Shown here one piece after another: positions 10,369-21,658 of a stretch of 64,000 nt of DNA. Numbering within the stretch: the first letter of the stretch is position 1; each line of letters opens with the position of its first letter. The translations under genes and the position numbers were made by a program. The notes under the pieces were generated by a model. That model searched no databases. It was not told where the DNA came from and was given only the letters and a program-made list of their open reading frames with translations. The stretch is from contig NC_087064.1 of assembly GCF_963678635.1 (NCBI RefSeq), positions 52,286,684 through 52,350,683 on the forward strand, given 5' to 3'. The stretch comes from Symsagittifera roscoffensis (Eukaryota > Xenacoelomorpha > Acoela > Convolutidae).

Positions 10369-10704
10369 CAGCGGATTTAGGGGGTGGGGGAGTCCACCCC
10401 ATTCAGGGAATCGACTCTTTGCCGACCCAATGGGTCACCCGTTTTACTATTTTGAGGTAATCAGTTTTCGCTTAACGATTCAAAAAATTCTAAAGACACC
10501 TTTGAAGTAAAAGTATACTAAATTTTTAGGGAGGAACGCACGCCGAAAAAACACAATTTTTTGGTCAGAAATTTCCAAAAATTTGCCTACGGCGAAGAAA
10601 ATTTGGTTGAAATGGGGCCTTTATTCTGATTTGAGAGTGCTCAGAAAATCAATTTGGTCGATCGAAGAAAATCACGACTGGAGAAAATCCTAGATCCGCC
10701 CCTG
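10369..10704. mobile_element. hAT-type MITE, 336 bp
   Basis: Left end CAGCGGATTTAGGGGGTGG and right end (reverse complement) CAGGGGCGGATCTAGGA are imperfect inverted repeats of the common animal hAT form CAG...GGATCTAGG. There is no coding capacity. An exact 8-bp target duplication is not evident. ATCAC occurs on both sides but not adjacent to both ends. It would need a hAT transposase in trans. Confidence 0.65.
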
Positions 10705-11098
10705 AACAATATCACTGGTAAAGTTACTTTAAAGGGGAACATTTTGCAATTAAATGCACTCCAAAATAGAATTTTTGCATATGTATTATTTGAAAAGTTT
10801 GCATTGTTGAAAAAACTTGCAAAAAATTAACTTCTGCTTTAATTTTCAATGCATATTTTTTTTGTCTCAATATCTGATCTGAAGAAGAAAAACCACAAAA
10901 AAAAAATTGTTTCTTGATTTTCTTCGAAAGTCGCAGCAAGAATTATATCAAATTTTGTCCTTTTTTGCTTCAGCAATTACTAAAAAAAATTGAAAGCTTT
11001 TGTAAATTCAAAAATTTTCGAATCACTTGCAGTAACTTTTTAAATTACAAAAAAATATCAAAGTTTAAAGCAATGACACCACTCCAAAAAATACTTCA
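10705..11098. other. No gene seen
   Basis: AT-rich spacer between the MITE and the large tandem repeat. Nothing recognisable. Confidence 0.4.
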
Positions 11099-14000
11099 AA
11101 AGTTGTATCTTATTTGAAATCAATTTTCAAAATAGAAAATTGGTGTCTTCTAAATACTGTTCAATTTCAGTGAATTTTTTAGCTTAAACTTAATAAAAGT
11201 TAAGTTCAATTTTTTTTCAGTTTTGTTTCAATCTTTGGATATAATTGACTATCACTAAATTTCTAATTTGAAAGTTTATTTTTGGGTAACACATACAATA
11301 CGTAATTGAAATTTTGTACTTATAATTTGAAAGCCGCATAAGGAATTGAAGCAAGGAAAAACGATCAAAAAAACTATTTTTTTTAAAAATTATAAGTTTT
11401 GATAGTTTTGCACAAAAATTGTCCCTTACATTCTGAAGCATGCTCCTCAATTTCTTATGCTTTATCAAAATCAATTATATGGTACGAGGTATGAACTTTA
11501 CCTGAGTATGAGAGGTGATTTGTGATACTTTGCAGAAGCCGCTGACGTCAACTTTCGTATTGATTTCATCAAATCATTTTACAAAAAAGTTTGTGCAAAA
11601 CTTAATTAGTTTTCGCAAAGTTTTGTTGAGAGAAGACTGCTAGTATACCAAGGCAAAGCCAAGAATGTTCCGGCCTCACTTAAGGCCAATTAATTTTTTT
11701 TATTGAATGATGGACAAAATTTTTATCTTCAATTTTTCTTCATTCTATCCCCCACACGCTACGTAAAATACCAAGGGTGTGTTTTGCGTGCGATAATGAA
11801 TATGATTAAATTGCTGGCCTCAATTTAAGTTTAGAACGCCTAAATTCACTCGTTACGCTTGTTATATGTACGCAATATAACGCATTTAATTATCCCAAAT
11901 TGGCCAAATTAGCAATTTTTGAACGCCCGTAACTTCATTACGAACAATCACAGGGAAAATATCTTTTCAAATTGGTATAAAAAATTTCCGTCAAAAACGC
12001 TTGGTTAGCAAGTAGAAAAAATAATATCAGTTACTGAAAAAAAATAAACCACATCAGGCTTATTATTCTGCACTTTCTTCAAAAGTCGGTATAAGAAAAC
12101 TTGTTAGAACCAACGACTGTTTTCTTTCCGTGTAAATTGTAAAGTTGATTTTTTTTGAATAAAAAAACTTTTTCAAAACTTTGTGCAACTTGAATCGATC
12201 GACAATTATACAAACTATCTATTATAATTAGGTTCATTTTTCTTTCTTTGGCATCGTAAGATTACCACAGTTAGCCATTATAAGACGTACAGCATCGATG
12301 AAAGTAGAAAATTTGCACAATAGGGTAAGTCTTTTTTTAATTTTAAAAAATATCGGTAAGAAAATAATTCATCACGAATATACTTAAAGAAAACTGAAAA
12401 CTGATTGCCGTCAAAATGATTTGTTTCAATATTGTTGACTTAACTTAATATACACGACCAATTCCAGTTTGAGACTTAGAAATTTTTTACCTTAAATTGA
12501 AACAAATTTATCAATATCATTGACAAACTTTCAACATTCTAGATAACTTCTTGTAAATATTTCTAAGCTATAGCAAGACCTGGTGACAATTTTCAAAGCC
12601 ATGTAAATTTACTTAAAAGTTTTGCAGGCAAAAAATTATTTTGAATTGAACCACATCATACCTTGGAGTATAATAGATTCTCATCAAAAAGTTTCAGTTC
12701 GACTGTCAAATATAGTCTGTTTTAAAATTTACTCAAGCAAAAATAAAGCGTTACTTTCGTCAAAATTTCAAGCAATAGCTCAAAATACCTCAAACTAGAA
12801 GGTTTTTTTAGAAGCAAATATTTTCAAACAATTGTCCAATAGTTCACCTTGGAAAATTTGCAATAGACTATTTATAGACTACTAGCAGTCTAACACTTGG
12901 CACTTTGATCATTGGTTTGTACAAAGTTGCTGCAATTCTGATTTTTCTTATATAAAACTTTTGTAAGATTGAAATCGGCTCTCCTTAAAAAATAGAGGAA
13001 AACAAGACTCCTCGTTTCAAGTCAAGGCCATAGATTTTTGTCTTAAAGTGTAAGGAGTCGTTCTCATTAGATCGAATTCAAAATAAAAGATCTTATCCCC
13101 ACACGCTATTCAAAAATACAAAATGATGCAATTAGCTTCTAATAGTGCTTTGTCAAACTCTAATAGCTTGCCTCAAGTCAATTTGGAGCGAGTTTAGAGT
13201 TGGATTCAACCGCTACTTGCGGGCGTTAGTAGCACGAAATGTCTCGCAGAAAAACTGTCCCAAACTAACCAAACGGTATCTTTCAAACCTATGTAGCTTT
13301 CTTTAAAAAAAAATCAGATAAAATATCGATCTAAATTTGAACAGAAGACATCTATAACTCTCTGGTGGGACGAGGAACTGCAATAAAATGACTTTAAAAA
13401 ATCAAAATTTTTTTGAACAAAAAACCATACCCAGTGGAAATATTCAATCTTCTCATCGATAATTGGGTTAAAAAGGCAACTCTTATCAAGCATACTCAGA
13501 CCATTCATTGAACACCTGCGGTAGTTTTTGCCTAAATTGATGATTTTGAACTTTTGTCGGCAAATTTTCCTGTTGGCAAGAACGCATTGTTTTTTTTTTC
13601 GCAAAAACGGATTTACAAGTACAAAGTGATATTTTTCTCATCTGGTAATGCAGTTTTCGGATCAAGTAATTTGTCTAACCCCAATCGAGGTGCTCGATTT
13701 ATGTCTCGACTTTCTCGACCAAAAATTGGTATGTCTCGACTTTCTCGACCAAACATCGGTATGTTTCGACTTTCTCGATCAAGTTTTGGTATGTTTCAAC
13801 TTTTTCGACCCAACCAAAAAATATGTTCGTTTTTGTTTGACCTTGCATATTTATGTTTCGACTTTCACGACTGGGATTTTTAAAAACTTTTTTTTGTTTT
13901 TTCGACACCGCATAGATGTAATTCAACTTTTTTGAGAAAAAAATGGGTATTTTTTGACGGTTTCGACTTCCTCGACGAACAAAAAAATCTCTAAAATTTG

Positions 14001-14427
14001 TTTGATCTATCTCAGATTTGCTTCAAGCGAGCGCTAAAACTTGTTTTGCCATGTTTGTTTTTTATTGTAAATCATTGTTGTCAGTTGAACCAGCATTGTA
14101 TACACGAGCTAATTAAAAGGGCGGTGATCCCCGTCTGAAATAAAGCAACTGAAACTCTCGGTTTGACGTCTATACAAGAAAAAGGCCTATCAGACAACAT
14201 CAAATATAGAAACTATGAAAATATGCTTATCATGCAGTTTCCAATTGTAACTAACTATATGAGAAGCATTTAAAAATCTTTTCGAAGGTATTTTTAAATT
14301 GGCTCGAAACCTAAAAACGATTTGAAGTTTTAGCCCCTAGGTGAGTTAGAATGTTTATCCTTTAAGTAACTGTTTTAAAAAAAACTCCGACTGATATTTT
14401 AATGATGTATTAAAATTTCATCGTGGT
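11099..14427 (+). repeat. 3.33-kb tandem repeat, copy 1
   Basis: Copy 1 of a segmental tandem duplication. It begins AAAGTTGTATCTTATTTG and ends TTTCATCGTGGT, where copy 2 begins. The two copies differ at scattered single bases and short indels, with high identity by eye. No intact gene is visible. The unit contains a 30-bp minisatellite (13701-13820) and several 20- to 60-bp AT-rich repeats. It may be a non-autonomous element array or a local segmental duplication. Confidence 0.9.
13701..13820 (+). repeat. 30-bp minisatellite, four units
   Basis: Four head-to-tail 30-bp units of the form ATGTTTCGACTTTCTCGACC followed by 10 variable bases ending TTGGT. TCGA recurs with fixed spacing within each unit. 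The unit length is a multiple of three, so it stays open in several frames (R-L-S-R-P repeats). That is a by-product of the repeat, not evidence of a gene. Confidence 0.85.
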
Positions 14428-17400
14428 AAAGTTGTATCTTATTTGAAATCAATTTTCGAAATAGAAAATTGGTGTCTTCTAAAGACTGTTCAATTTCAGT
14501 GAATTTTTTCGCTTAAATTTAATAAAAGTTAAGTTCAAATTTTTTTTCAGTTTTGTTTCAATCTTTGGATATAATTGACCATCACTAAATTTCTAATTTG
14601 AAAGTTTTTTTTTGGGTAACACATACAATACGTAATTGAAATTTTGTACTTATAATTTGAAAGCCGCATAAGGAATTGGAGCAAGGAAAAACGATCAAAA
14701 AAACTATTTTTTTTTAAAATTATAAGTTTTGATAGTTTTGCACAAAAAGTGTACCTTACATTCTGAAGCATGCTCCTCAATTTCTTATGCTTTGTGAAAA
14801 ATAATTATATGGTACGAGGTATGAACTTTACCTGAGTATGAGAGGTGATTTGTGATACTTTGCAGAAGCCGCTGACGTCAACTTCCGTATTGATTTCATC
14901 AAATCATTTTACAAAAAAGTTTGTGCAAAATTTAATTAGTTTTCGCAAAGTTTTGTTGAGAGAAGACTGCTAGTATACCAAGGCAAAGCCAAGAATGTTC
15001 CGGCCTCACTTAAGGCCAATTAATTTTTTTTATTGAATGATGGACAAAATTTTTATCTTCAATTTTTCTTCATTCTATCCCCCACACGCTACGTAAAATA
15101 CCAAGGGTGTGTTTTGCGTGCGATAATGAATATGATTAAATTGCTGGCCTCAATTTAAGTTTAGAACGCCTAAATTCACTCGTTACGCTTGTTATATGTA
15201 CGCAATATAACGCATTTAATTATCCCAAATTGGCCAAATTAGCAATTTTTGAACGCCCGTAACTTCATTACGAACAATCACAGGGAAAATATCTTTTCAA
15301 ATTGGTATAAAAAATTTCCGTCAAAAACGCTTGGTTAGCAAGTAGAAAAAATAATATCAGTTACTGAAAAAAAATAAACCACATCAGGCTTATTATTCTG
15401 CACTTTCTTCAAAAGTCGGTATAAGAAAACTTGTTAGAACCAACGACTGTTTTCTTTCCGTGTAAATTGTAAAGTTGATTTTTTTTGAATAAAAAAACTT
15501 TTTCAAAACTTTGTGCAACTTGAATCGATCGACAAATATACAAACTATCTATTATAATTAGGTTCATTTTTCTTTCTTTGGCATCGTAAGATTACCAGAG
15601 TTAGCCATTATAAGACGTACAGCATCGATGAAAGTAGAAAATTTGCACAATAGGGTAAGTCTTTTTTTAATTTTAAAAAATATCGGTAAGAAAATAATTC
15701 ATCACGAATATACTTAAAGAAAACTGAAAACTGATTGCCGTCAAAATGATTTGTTTCAATATTGTTGACTTAACTTAATATACACGACCAATTCCAGTTT
15801 GAGACTTAGAATTTGTTTACCTTAAATTGAAACAAATTTATCAATATCAATGACGAACTTTCAACATTCTAGATAACTTCTTGTAAATATTTCTAAGCTA
15901 TAGCAAGACCTGGTGACAATTTTCAAAGCCATGTAAATTTACTTAAAAGTTTTGCAGGCAAAAAATTATTTTGAATTGAACCACATCATACCTTGGAGTA
16001 TAATAGATTCTCATCAAAAAGTTTCAGTTCGACTGTCAAATATAGTCTGTTTTAAAATTTACCCAAGCAAAAATAAAGCGTTACTTTCGTCAAAATTTCA
16101 AGCAATAGCTCAAAATACCTCAAAGTAGAAGGATTTTTTAGAAGCAAATATGTTCAAACAATTGTCCCATAATTCACTTTAGAAAATTTGCAATAGACTA
16201 TTTATAGACTACTAGCAGTCTAACACTCGGCACTTTGATCATTGGTTTGTACAAAGTTGCTGCAATTCTGTTTTTTCTTATATAAAACTTTTGTAAGATT
16301 CAAATCGGCTCTCCTTAGAAAATAGAGGTAAACAAGACTCCTCGTTTCAAGTCAAGGCCATAGATTTTTGTCTTAAAGTGTAAGGGGTCGTTCTCATTAG
16401 ATCGAATTCAAAATAAAAGATCTTATCCCCACACGCTATTCAAAAATACAAAATGATGCAATTAGCTTCTAATAGTGCTTTGTCAAACTCTAATAGCTTG
16501 CCTCAAGTCAATTTGGAGCGAGTTTAGAGTTGGATTCAACCGCTACTTGCGGGCGTTAGTAGCACGAAATGTCTCGCAGAAAAACTGTCCCAAACTAGCC
16601 AAACGGTATCTTTCAAACCTATGTTGCTTTCTTTAAAAAAAATTCAGATGAAATATCGATCTAAATTTGAACAGAAGACATCTATAACTCTCTGGTGGGA
16701 CGAGGAACTGCAATAAAATGACTTTAAAAAATCCAAATTTATTTGAACAAAAAACAATACCCAGTGGAAATATTCAATCTTCTCATCGATAATTGGATTA
16801 AAAAGACAACTCTTATCAAGCATACTCAGACCATTCATTGAACACCTGCGGTAGTTTTTGCCTAAATTGATGATTTTGAACTTTTGTCGGCAAATTTTCC
16901 TGTTGGCAAGAACGCATTGTTTTTTTTCGCAAAAACGGATTTACAAGTTCAAAGTGATATTTTTCTCATCTGGTAATGCAGTTTTTGGATCAAGTAATTT
17001 GTCTAACCCCAGTCGAGGTGCTCGATTTATGTCTCGACTTTCTCGACCAAAAATTGGTATGTCTCAACTTTCTCGACCAAACATCGGTATGTTTCGACTT
17101 TCTCGATCAAGTTTTGGTATGTTTCAACTTTTTCGACCCAACCAAAAAATATGTTCGTTATTGTTTGACCTTGCATATTTATGTTTCGACTTTCTCGACT
17201 GTCATTTTTAAAAACTTTTTTTTTGTTTTTTCGACACCGCATAGATATAATTCAACTTTTTTGAGAAAAAAATGGGTATTTTTTGACGGTTTCGACTTCC
17301 TCGACGAACAAAAAAATCTCTAAAATTTGTTTGATCTATCTCAGATTTGCTTCAAGCGAGCGCTAAAACTTATTTTGCCATGCTTGTTTTTTATTGTAAA

Positions 17401-17757
17401 TCATTGTTGTCAGTTGAACCAGCATTGTATACACGAGCTAATTAAAAGGGCGGTGATCCCCGTCTGAAATAAAGCAAATGAAACTCTCGGTTTGACGTCT
17501 ATACAAGAAAAAGGCCTATCAGACAACATCAAATATAGACACTATGAAAGTATGCTTATCATACAGTTTCCAATTGTAACTAACTATATGAGAAGCATTT
17601 AAAAATCTTTTCGAGTGTATTTTTAAATTGGTTTGAAACCTAAAAACGATTTGAAGTTTTAGCCCCTAGGTGAGTTAGAATGTTTATCCTTTAAGTAACT
17701 GTTTTAAAAAAAAACTCCGACTGATATTTTAATGATGTATTGAAATTTCATCGTGGT
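14428..17757 (+). repeat. 3.33-kb tandem repeat, copy 2
   Basis: Copy 2 of the unit at 11099-14427, abutting it directly. It ends at 17757 with TTTCATCGTGGT, the same end as copy 1. Beyond it the sequence changes to GTTTTTCAGC. Differences include ATAC versus ACAC-type substitutions and one- to three-base runs. Confidence 0.9.
17029..17148 (+). repeat. 30-bp minisatellite, copy in second unit
   Basis: Same four-unit array as 13701-13820, carried by the second large repeat copy, with a few substitutions. Confidence 0.85.
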
Positions 17758-19990
17758 GTTTTTCAGCTTTTTGTTTTTGAGGAGTCGATTTTATCGTTGT
17801 CCCTACAATTTAGCCATCGTTTTTGGGTCCTGTTTGTCGGTCTTCTCGTGGTGGTCCTGTATCTAATCTAGCTAACTGCACATCAAAAACAAGTTTATCA
17901 GGGATTATTCTGCGATTTGCATCTATCGTTTAGTTGTGCCAATAATAAATCCAAAAAAAGCATTTTTGGGTCCGTTTTTTGACTTTTCGCTCTGTTTCAA
18001 CCTATGTTTTGATCTATTTTCTGACTTTGCTCGTTTTATGTTTCGACTGTGCTCGATTTATGTTACGACTGTTTTCGACCTATGCTTTGACTTTGCTCGA
18101 TTCATTTTTTGACTGTTCTCAACATATATTTCGACTTTAGGTGACCTATATCTATATTTCGACCACCCGGGTTGAGGTTTATGTTTCGACCACTTTATAT
18201 TTTGACAGTCTCGACCAAAAGTTGGTATGTTTCGATCATCTTGACAGCAAAAATTTTGCTCGACTGTGCTCGACCCTAGCAAAACAAATTTAGCTCGACC
18301 AAAAAAATGTAATTCGACCGTGGGAGACAAAAAACATGCTCATTCGTGCTCGACACAAGCAAGATAGTTTGCGACTGTCTCCAACTCAAAGACTGTGTGC
18401 GACCGTACTCAGGTGCTCGAGCATGATGGAGGTGATCGAGCCGGTTCTGCTCGAATCATGATTCAACAAAACCGATCGAACCATGTCCATTTTCGACTCT
18501 CTGAGTCGATGTTTGTAATTTCTTGACGTTTTGAGTCAAGTCAAGTCCTTTTTACTTTTTTTAATTTAACATGAAATTTTGTGACTATCTGAGGTCTTTT
18601 AGCTTCATTATTTTGCTCATGTCCTTAAGTTGGTTGGTTCAATTGATTCGTTAATGTCTCAGTTTACTGCCCTAAATTACTCGCAAACAGAAATATTTTA
18701 GTAATTTTCAAAAATTGAAACTTTACTGGTGATTTGTGGTTAACTCATGTAGCATGGCTTCATTTTGTTGCTAATGTCTTAAGATTTTACAGCTTCGCCT
18801 GATGCTTCATTTTTTTGCTCTCACTTGCATCCGAACTGAAAATCATTTTTAATTTTCAAACAGTTTCTTGTACTGAAAAACTGAATTTTGTTCTGATAAT
18901 TCTTGGATCTTGTTCCCAATGCATCTTTGCAGATGACATTAATTTCAAATCTTCAAAAATTATATTATGTGTTTTTTTTTTCGGCGTCCGCAGCCCCATG
19001 ATTTTTCTAAACCTAAATTTTTTTGTGACACTTTTCAGAATTTGCGGTCTGTTTTTTTTTGTACAGGAAATTTTTTCAGATTATTTGTCAGATTATTTTT
19101 GGACTTGTGAAATGCTAATTTTGCAAGCGCAAATAGTCTGACTGGCGTTTTTTTTCCAACCTGGGTATGTATTTTATCAAATTATGTTTCCACTCGAAGT
19201 GTGCTCGAAGTATGTTTCGATCGTGTTCCAGGGGTGCTTCGACTGCGCTCTGTTTCGACCGTGTTTCGACCGACTTATGTTTCGACCGTGCTTGCCTAAT
19301 GTTGTGGCTGTGCTCGACCTATCTTTCGACTTTTCGGCCAAAATTGGGTATGTTTCGACTGTCTCCACCTAAGTGTCGACTGTCTCGAACTATTTTTTGA
19401 CTTGCTCGACCTATGTTTCAACTTTTTCGACCAAAATCAGGTACATTTCGACTTTTTGACATATGTTTCGTTTTTTTTTCGACCTGTGTTTCGACTTTCT
19501 CGACCTATGTTTCGACTTTCTCGATCAAAATTAGGTATGTTTTGTCTTCGCGCTCGACTTAAAACTGCTTCTCGATCGCAGAATATCAGTCGCAAAACTG
19601 CAATTGGCCGACTTTTAAAGTCAAAACTTAAGTACCTCGACCCGTGAAACTCAACCTGGAAAAGTTTTTGAGCCTTATTTTTTCGTCTCTTACACTACGA
19701 GATAACAGAAAACTGGTGAATAGGACGCATTAATTATCCAAAAGTTGTCAAACTGGCTATTTCTAAAACTTAAAAATTTTTAAAATGACTAAAAGTCTAA
19801 ATTTAGGTGTCATAAAAAATTGACTTCTTCAAGCTCTATAAAAATTCCCTCAAAAACTGCTATACAAAGAGTCGGAGATTTTCTGGATAAAAAATCCACC
19901 CAACACAGTTATTTGGTCAATCGCTGTTTTGAAAAGTCGGAACAAATAAAAACTTGTTTTCAAAATGAGGTAAGCTTACAGAAAATGGAG
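17758..19990. repeat. Degenerate TCGAC-rich satellite and spacer
   Basis: Two tracts (about 17990-18570 and 19190-19650) are built from degenerate copies of TATGTTTCGACTTTCTCGACC, the same motif as the 30-bp minisatellite but irregular in length. Between them (18570-19140) the sequence is AT-rich with no clear feature. Open frames in these tracts follow the repeat and lack coding character. Element C has inserted at the right end. Confidence 0.65.
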
Positions 19991-19994
19991 GTAA
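19991..19994. repeat. Target site duplication GTAA, left copy of element C
   Basis: GTAA directly precedes the left LTR and is repeated directly after the right LTR at 38906-38909. Four bases fit Ty3/gypsy-type integration. Confidence 0.8.
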
Positions 19995-20109
19995 TGGAAC
20001 CTGATCTAAACTACATTTTATGATTGGATAATTTAGATATTTTACCAATGTAAAGTATTTAATATTAACCAATCATGATCCATCTAACTAACAACCCACT
20101 TATTTGTAA

Positions 20110-20137
20110 GTGCTGAAGTTACTTGTAACTTCAGCAC
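20110..20137. repeat. LTR stem-loop, element C version
   Basis: Perfect inverted repeat with arms GTGCTGAAGTTAC and GTAACTTCAGCAC and a TT loop. It is also present in the 3' LTR (38611-38638). The A version at 2067-2094 keeps the pairing with altered bases, and the B LTR keeps a shorter form. Confidence 0.9.
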
Positions 20138-20198
20138 CAGAGAGATTTGAATTTAACTTAGAAATTAGTTGGACTCTCCCGAGCACTTCAGCAGCCGC

Positions 20199-20216
20199 AA
20201 TAAACCAGTATACCCT
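20199..20216 (+). promoter_or_regulatory. Poly(A) signal and TATA-like box in the LTR
   Basis: AATAAA at 20199-20204 is followed by CCAGTATACCCTAGATC (TATA at 20209-20212). The TATA block is the most conserved stretch shared by all four LTRs in the window, as expected for a core promoter. The start site is not known. In the 3' LTR the AATAAA lies at 38700-38705. Confidence 0.5.
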
Positions 20217-20406
20217 AGATCTATTGAGCCTAGCAGAGACTAGTTAAACAACCTGAGACTAGATAGTATAAGAGTAAGATTAGGATCGGTATTAGACTAA
20301 GAAGTTGCACGAATCTATCCGGCCGAAAATAAGATAGCGTGACGAGCAGACGGTGTACCCTATCCGAAATTACTCTATGAGTTAACCAACTCGGTCCTAA
20401 CTCATC

Positions 20407-20424
20407 TGGTGCGACCATAAGTCT
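20407..20424 (+). promoter_or_regulatory. Primer binding site, element C
   Basis: TGGTGCGACCATAAGTCT begins 2 nt after the 5' LTR. The first 11 bases are shared with element A, and eight with element D. The tRNA would end TGGTCGCACCA. Its identity is not known to me. Confidence 0.8.
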
Positions 20425-20491
20425 CGAACAAGACCTTAATAGATTAGAATTAACCAAAATAGATTAGAAATTAGACAAAAACATTTACAAA

Positions 20492-20725
20492 ATGTTATAC
20501 GACAATAATTTAATCGAAATGTCTCTACGACTCAATAGATCAGAGCCAATATTCCGAACCATAACAGAACTACCCGGAATTGGAAGAAGACCTCGAACCA
20601 GAGACGACATACGACAAAGTAGAAACTTGCCATATAGCTATATGATAGTTAGGCAAAAACCAGAACAAACTTTTATATTTAGAATACTACTGGCAATGAA
20701 TTTAGATTTTCATTTGCAAACCTAA
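20492..20725 (+). CDS. ORF0, leader-encoded small protein (77 aa)
   Basis: ATG-initiated ORF about 70 nt downstream of the primer binding site and well upstream of ORF1. The product has a basic, arginine-rich middle (G-R-R-P-R-T-R-D-D-I-R) and a C-terminal block R-x-K-P-E-Q-T-F-I-F-R-I. No family is recognised. Evidence that it is real: a frameshifted copy in element A (1595-1725) and a fainter one in element D (about 63620-63770) keep the S-L-R-L-N-R-S or R-L-N-K-S block. Element A also keeps K-P-E-Q-T and F-R-I with several third-position changes. It could encode a regulatory peptide or act as a uORF that sets re-initiation at ORF1. It might also be a small exon whose downstream part is spliced. 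Confidence 0.6.
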   Translation: MLYDNNLIEMSLRLNRSEPIFRTITELPGIGRRPRTRDDIRQSRNLPYSYMIVRQKPEQTFIFRILLAMNLDFHLQT

Positions 20726-21056
20726 AATTTTGAAGTCAATCTTCAAAATCATTTCAGGCGCTAAACAAAATTATTAATATACAATAACGATTGATAAAAA
20801 GATCTAAGATCGTTTTCCTAAAATTCTGCAGTAATATACAAAACATGTTTGAAAAATATTTATTGAAAAATAAAAAATAAAAATTAGTAGCATGACAATA
20901 AATGGTTAGTAATCATAAATCATCCTGTTGTTCCAGCTCCATCATCTAAAACATAACAGCAATCATAAACCCACTAACATCATCAAAACACTAAATCTTT
21001 CCTTTACACACATTTAAAAATTTATTAAAACTTAAATTCACTTAATTTTAAAACCA

Positions 21057-21141
21057 GATCATCAAGGCTTATCCTTGGATCTTAAATCATTTTCTACTTA
21101 ATTAAATTTCAAATTTGATCATCAAGGCTTATCCTTGGATC
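21057..21141 (+). repeat. Two leader hairpin repeats, element C
   Basis: Two identical 25-nt units at 21057-21081 and 21117-21141, exactly 60 nt apart. Each has outer arms GATC/GATC and inner arms AAGG/CCTT around a CTTAT loop. Element A carries three diverged units at the same place and spacing. Confidence 0.85.
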
Positions 21142-21283
21142 AAACAGAACAACTTTGTTCTCCCCCACCCACTTAATTAGTGTCTAACGACCTCAAACGT
21201 CGATTCACTACCCAACCCTTTCTAAAGACCCAAGACTAATAGAAATTTTTAAACAAAACTAATCATTCAAATTAGGATAAACA

Positions 21284-21312
21284 GTGAAGAACTTCGGTTA
21301 TTCATCCTTCAC
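21284..21312 (+). repeat. Conserved leader hairpin
   Basis: GTGAAG (21284-21289) pairs with CTTCAC (21307-21312) around an 17-nt loop containing AACTTCGG. The same segment is nearly unchanged in element A (966-994), with one stem mismatch there, within otherwise diverged leader. Confidence 0.55.
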
Positions 21313-21468
21313 TTGACCCCCCCTCTTACCAGACCCAGGATAAATCTTAGACTTAGTAAGTTTAAAATAGTATCTAACGAACTACTCGCGTTCTAATTAT
21401 ACCTGAACCTTGTGGATCGATTTACTATTCTCCAACCCTTGAACACAATCACTACCCCTAAGTAAGAT

Positions 21469-21477
21469 TAAGTAAGT
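21469..21477 (+). promoter_or_regulatory. Candidate leader splice donor, element C
   Basis: GTAAGT at 21472-21477, preceded by TTAA, aligns with the stronger AG|GTAAGT of element A (799-794). It is about 185 nt upstream of the ORF1 ATG. It is a plausible donor for spliced mRNAs expressing the 3' ORFs. Confidence 0.45.
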
Positions 21478-21658
21478 TAACACCTTAACTTATACTAGCC
21501 ACGAGAAAGTAAAAAATCATTCTTCGGAATCGATATACTTTTCTCTCCAACCCTGAACAAACAGACCCAGGTTAGGCTAACCAAAAAATCGTAAGAACTA
21601 ACAGTTTAAGAAGATAGAAACCATTTAACAACCTTTTGCATCCGTCATCCTAAACCTT

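Larger units (their letters stand above)
19995..20404 (+). mobile_element. 5' LTR of element C (410 bp)
   Basis: Starts TGGAACCTGATC and ends TCCTAACTCA, with TG...CA termini. It reads the same as 38496-38905 throughout. It holds a perfect 13-bp stem-loop (20110-20137), AATAAA (20199-20204), a TATA-like box (20209) and a conserved tail with GGCCGAAAATAAGATAGCG. Related LTRs lie at 1833, 9237 and 59597. Confidence 0.95.
20726..21658 (+). other. Structured 5' leader of element C
   Basis: About 930 nt between ORF0 and ORF1 with no long ORF. It contains two 60-nt-spaced hairpins (21057, 21117), a hairpin at 21284-21312, a repeated CCAACCCT motif (about 21215, 21433 and 21547) and a splice-donor match at 21472. 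The order of landmarks is conserved in element A despite divergence between them, which suggests RNA-level function such as packaging, splicing control or internal initiation. Confidence 0.65.

Noticed and set aside
13701-13820. Short regular repeats resembling a CRISPR-like array
   Set aside because: Units are directly adjacent without unique spacers, and the window is eukaryotic.
13554-13883. Frames with R-L-S-R-P repeats
   Set aside because: They follow the 30-bp minisatellite unit, whose length is a multiple of three. All three frames repeat, and the larger repeat shows no coding constraint.
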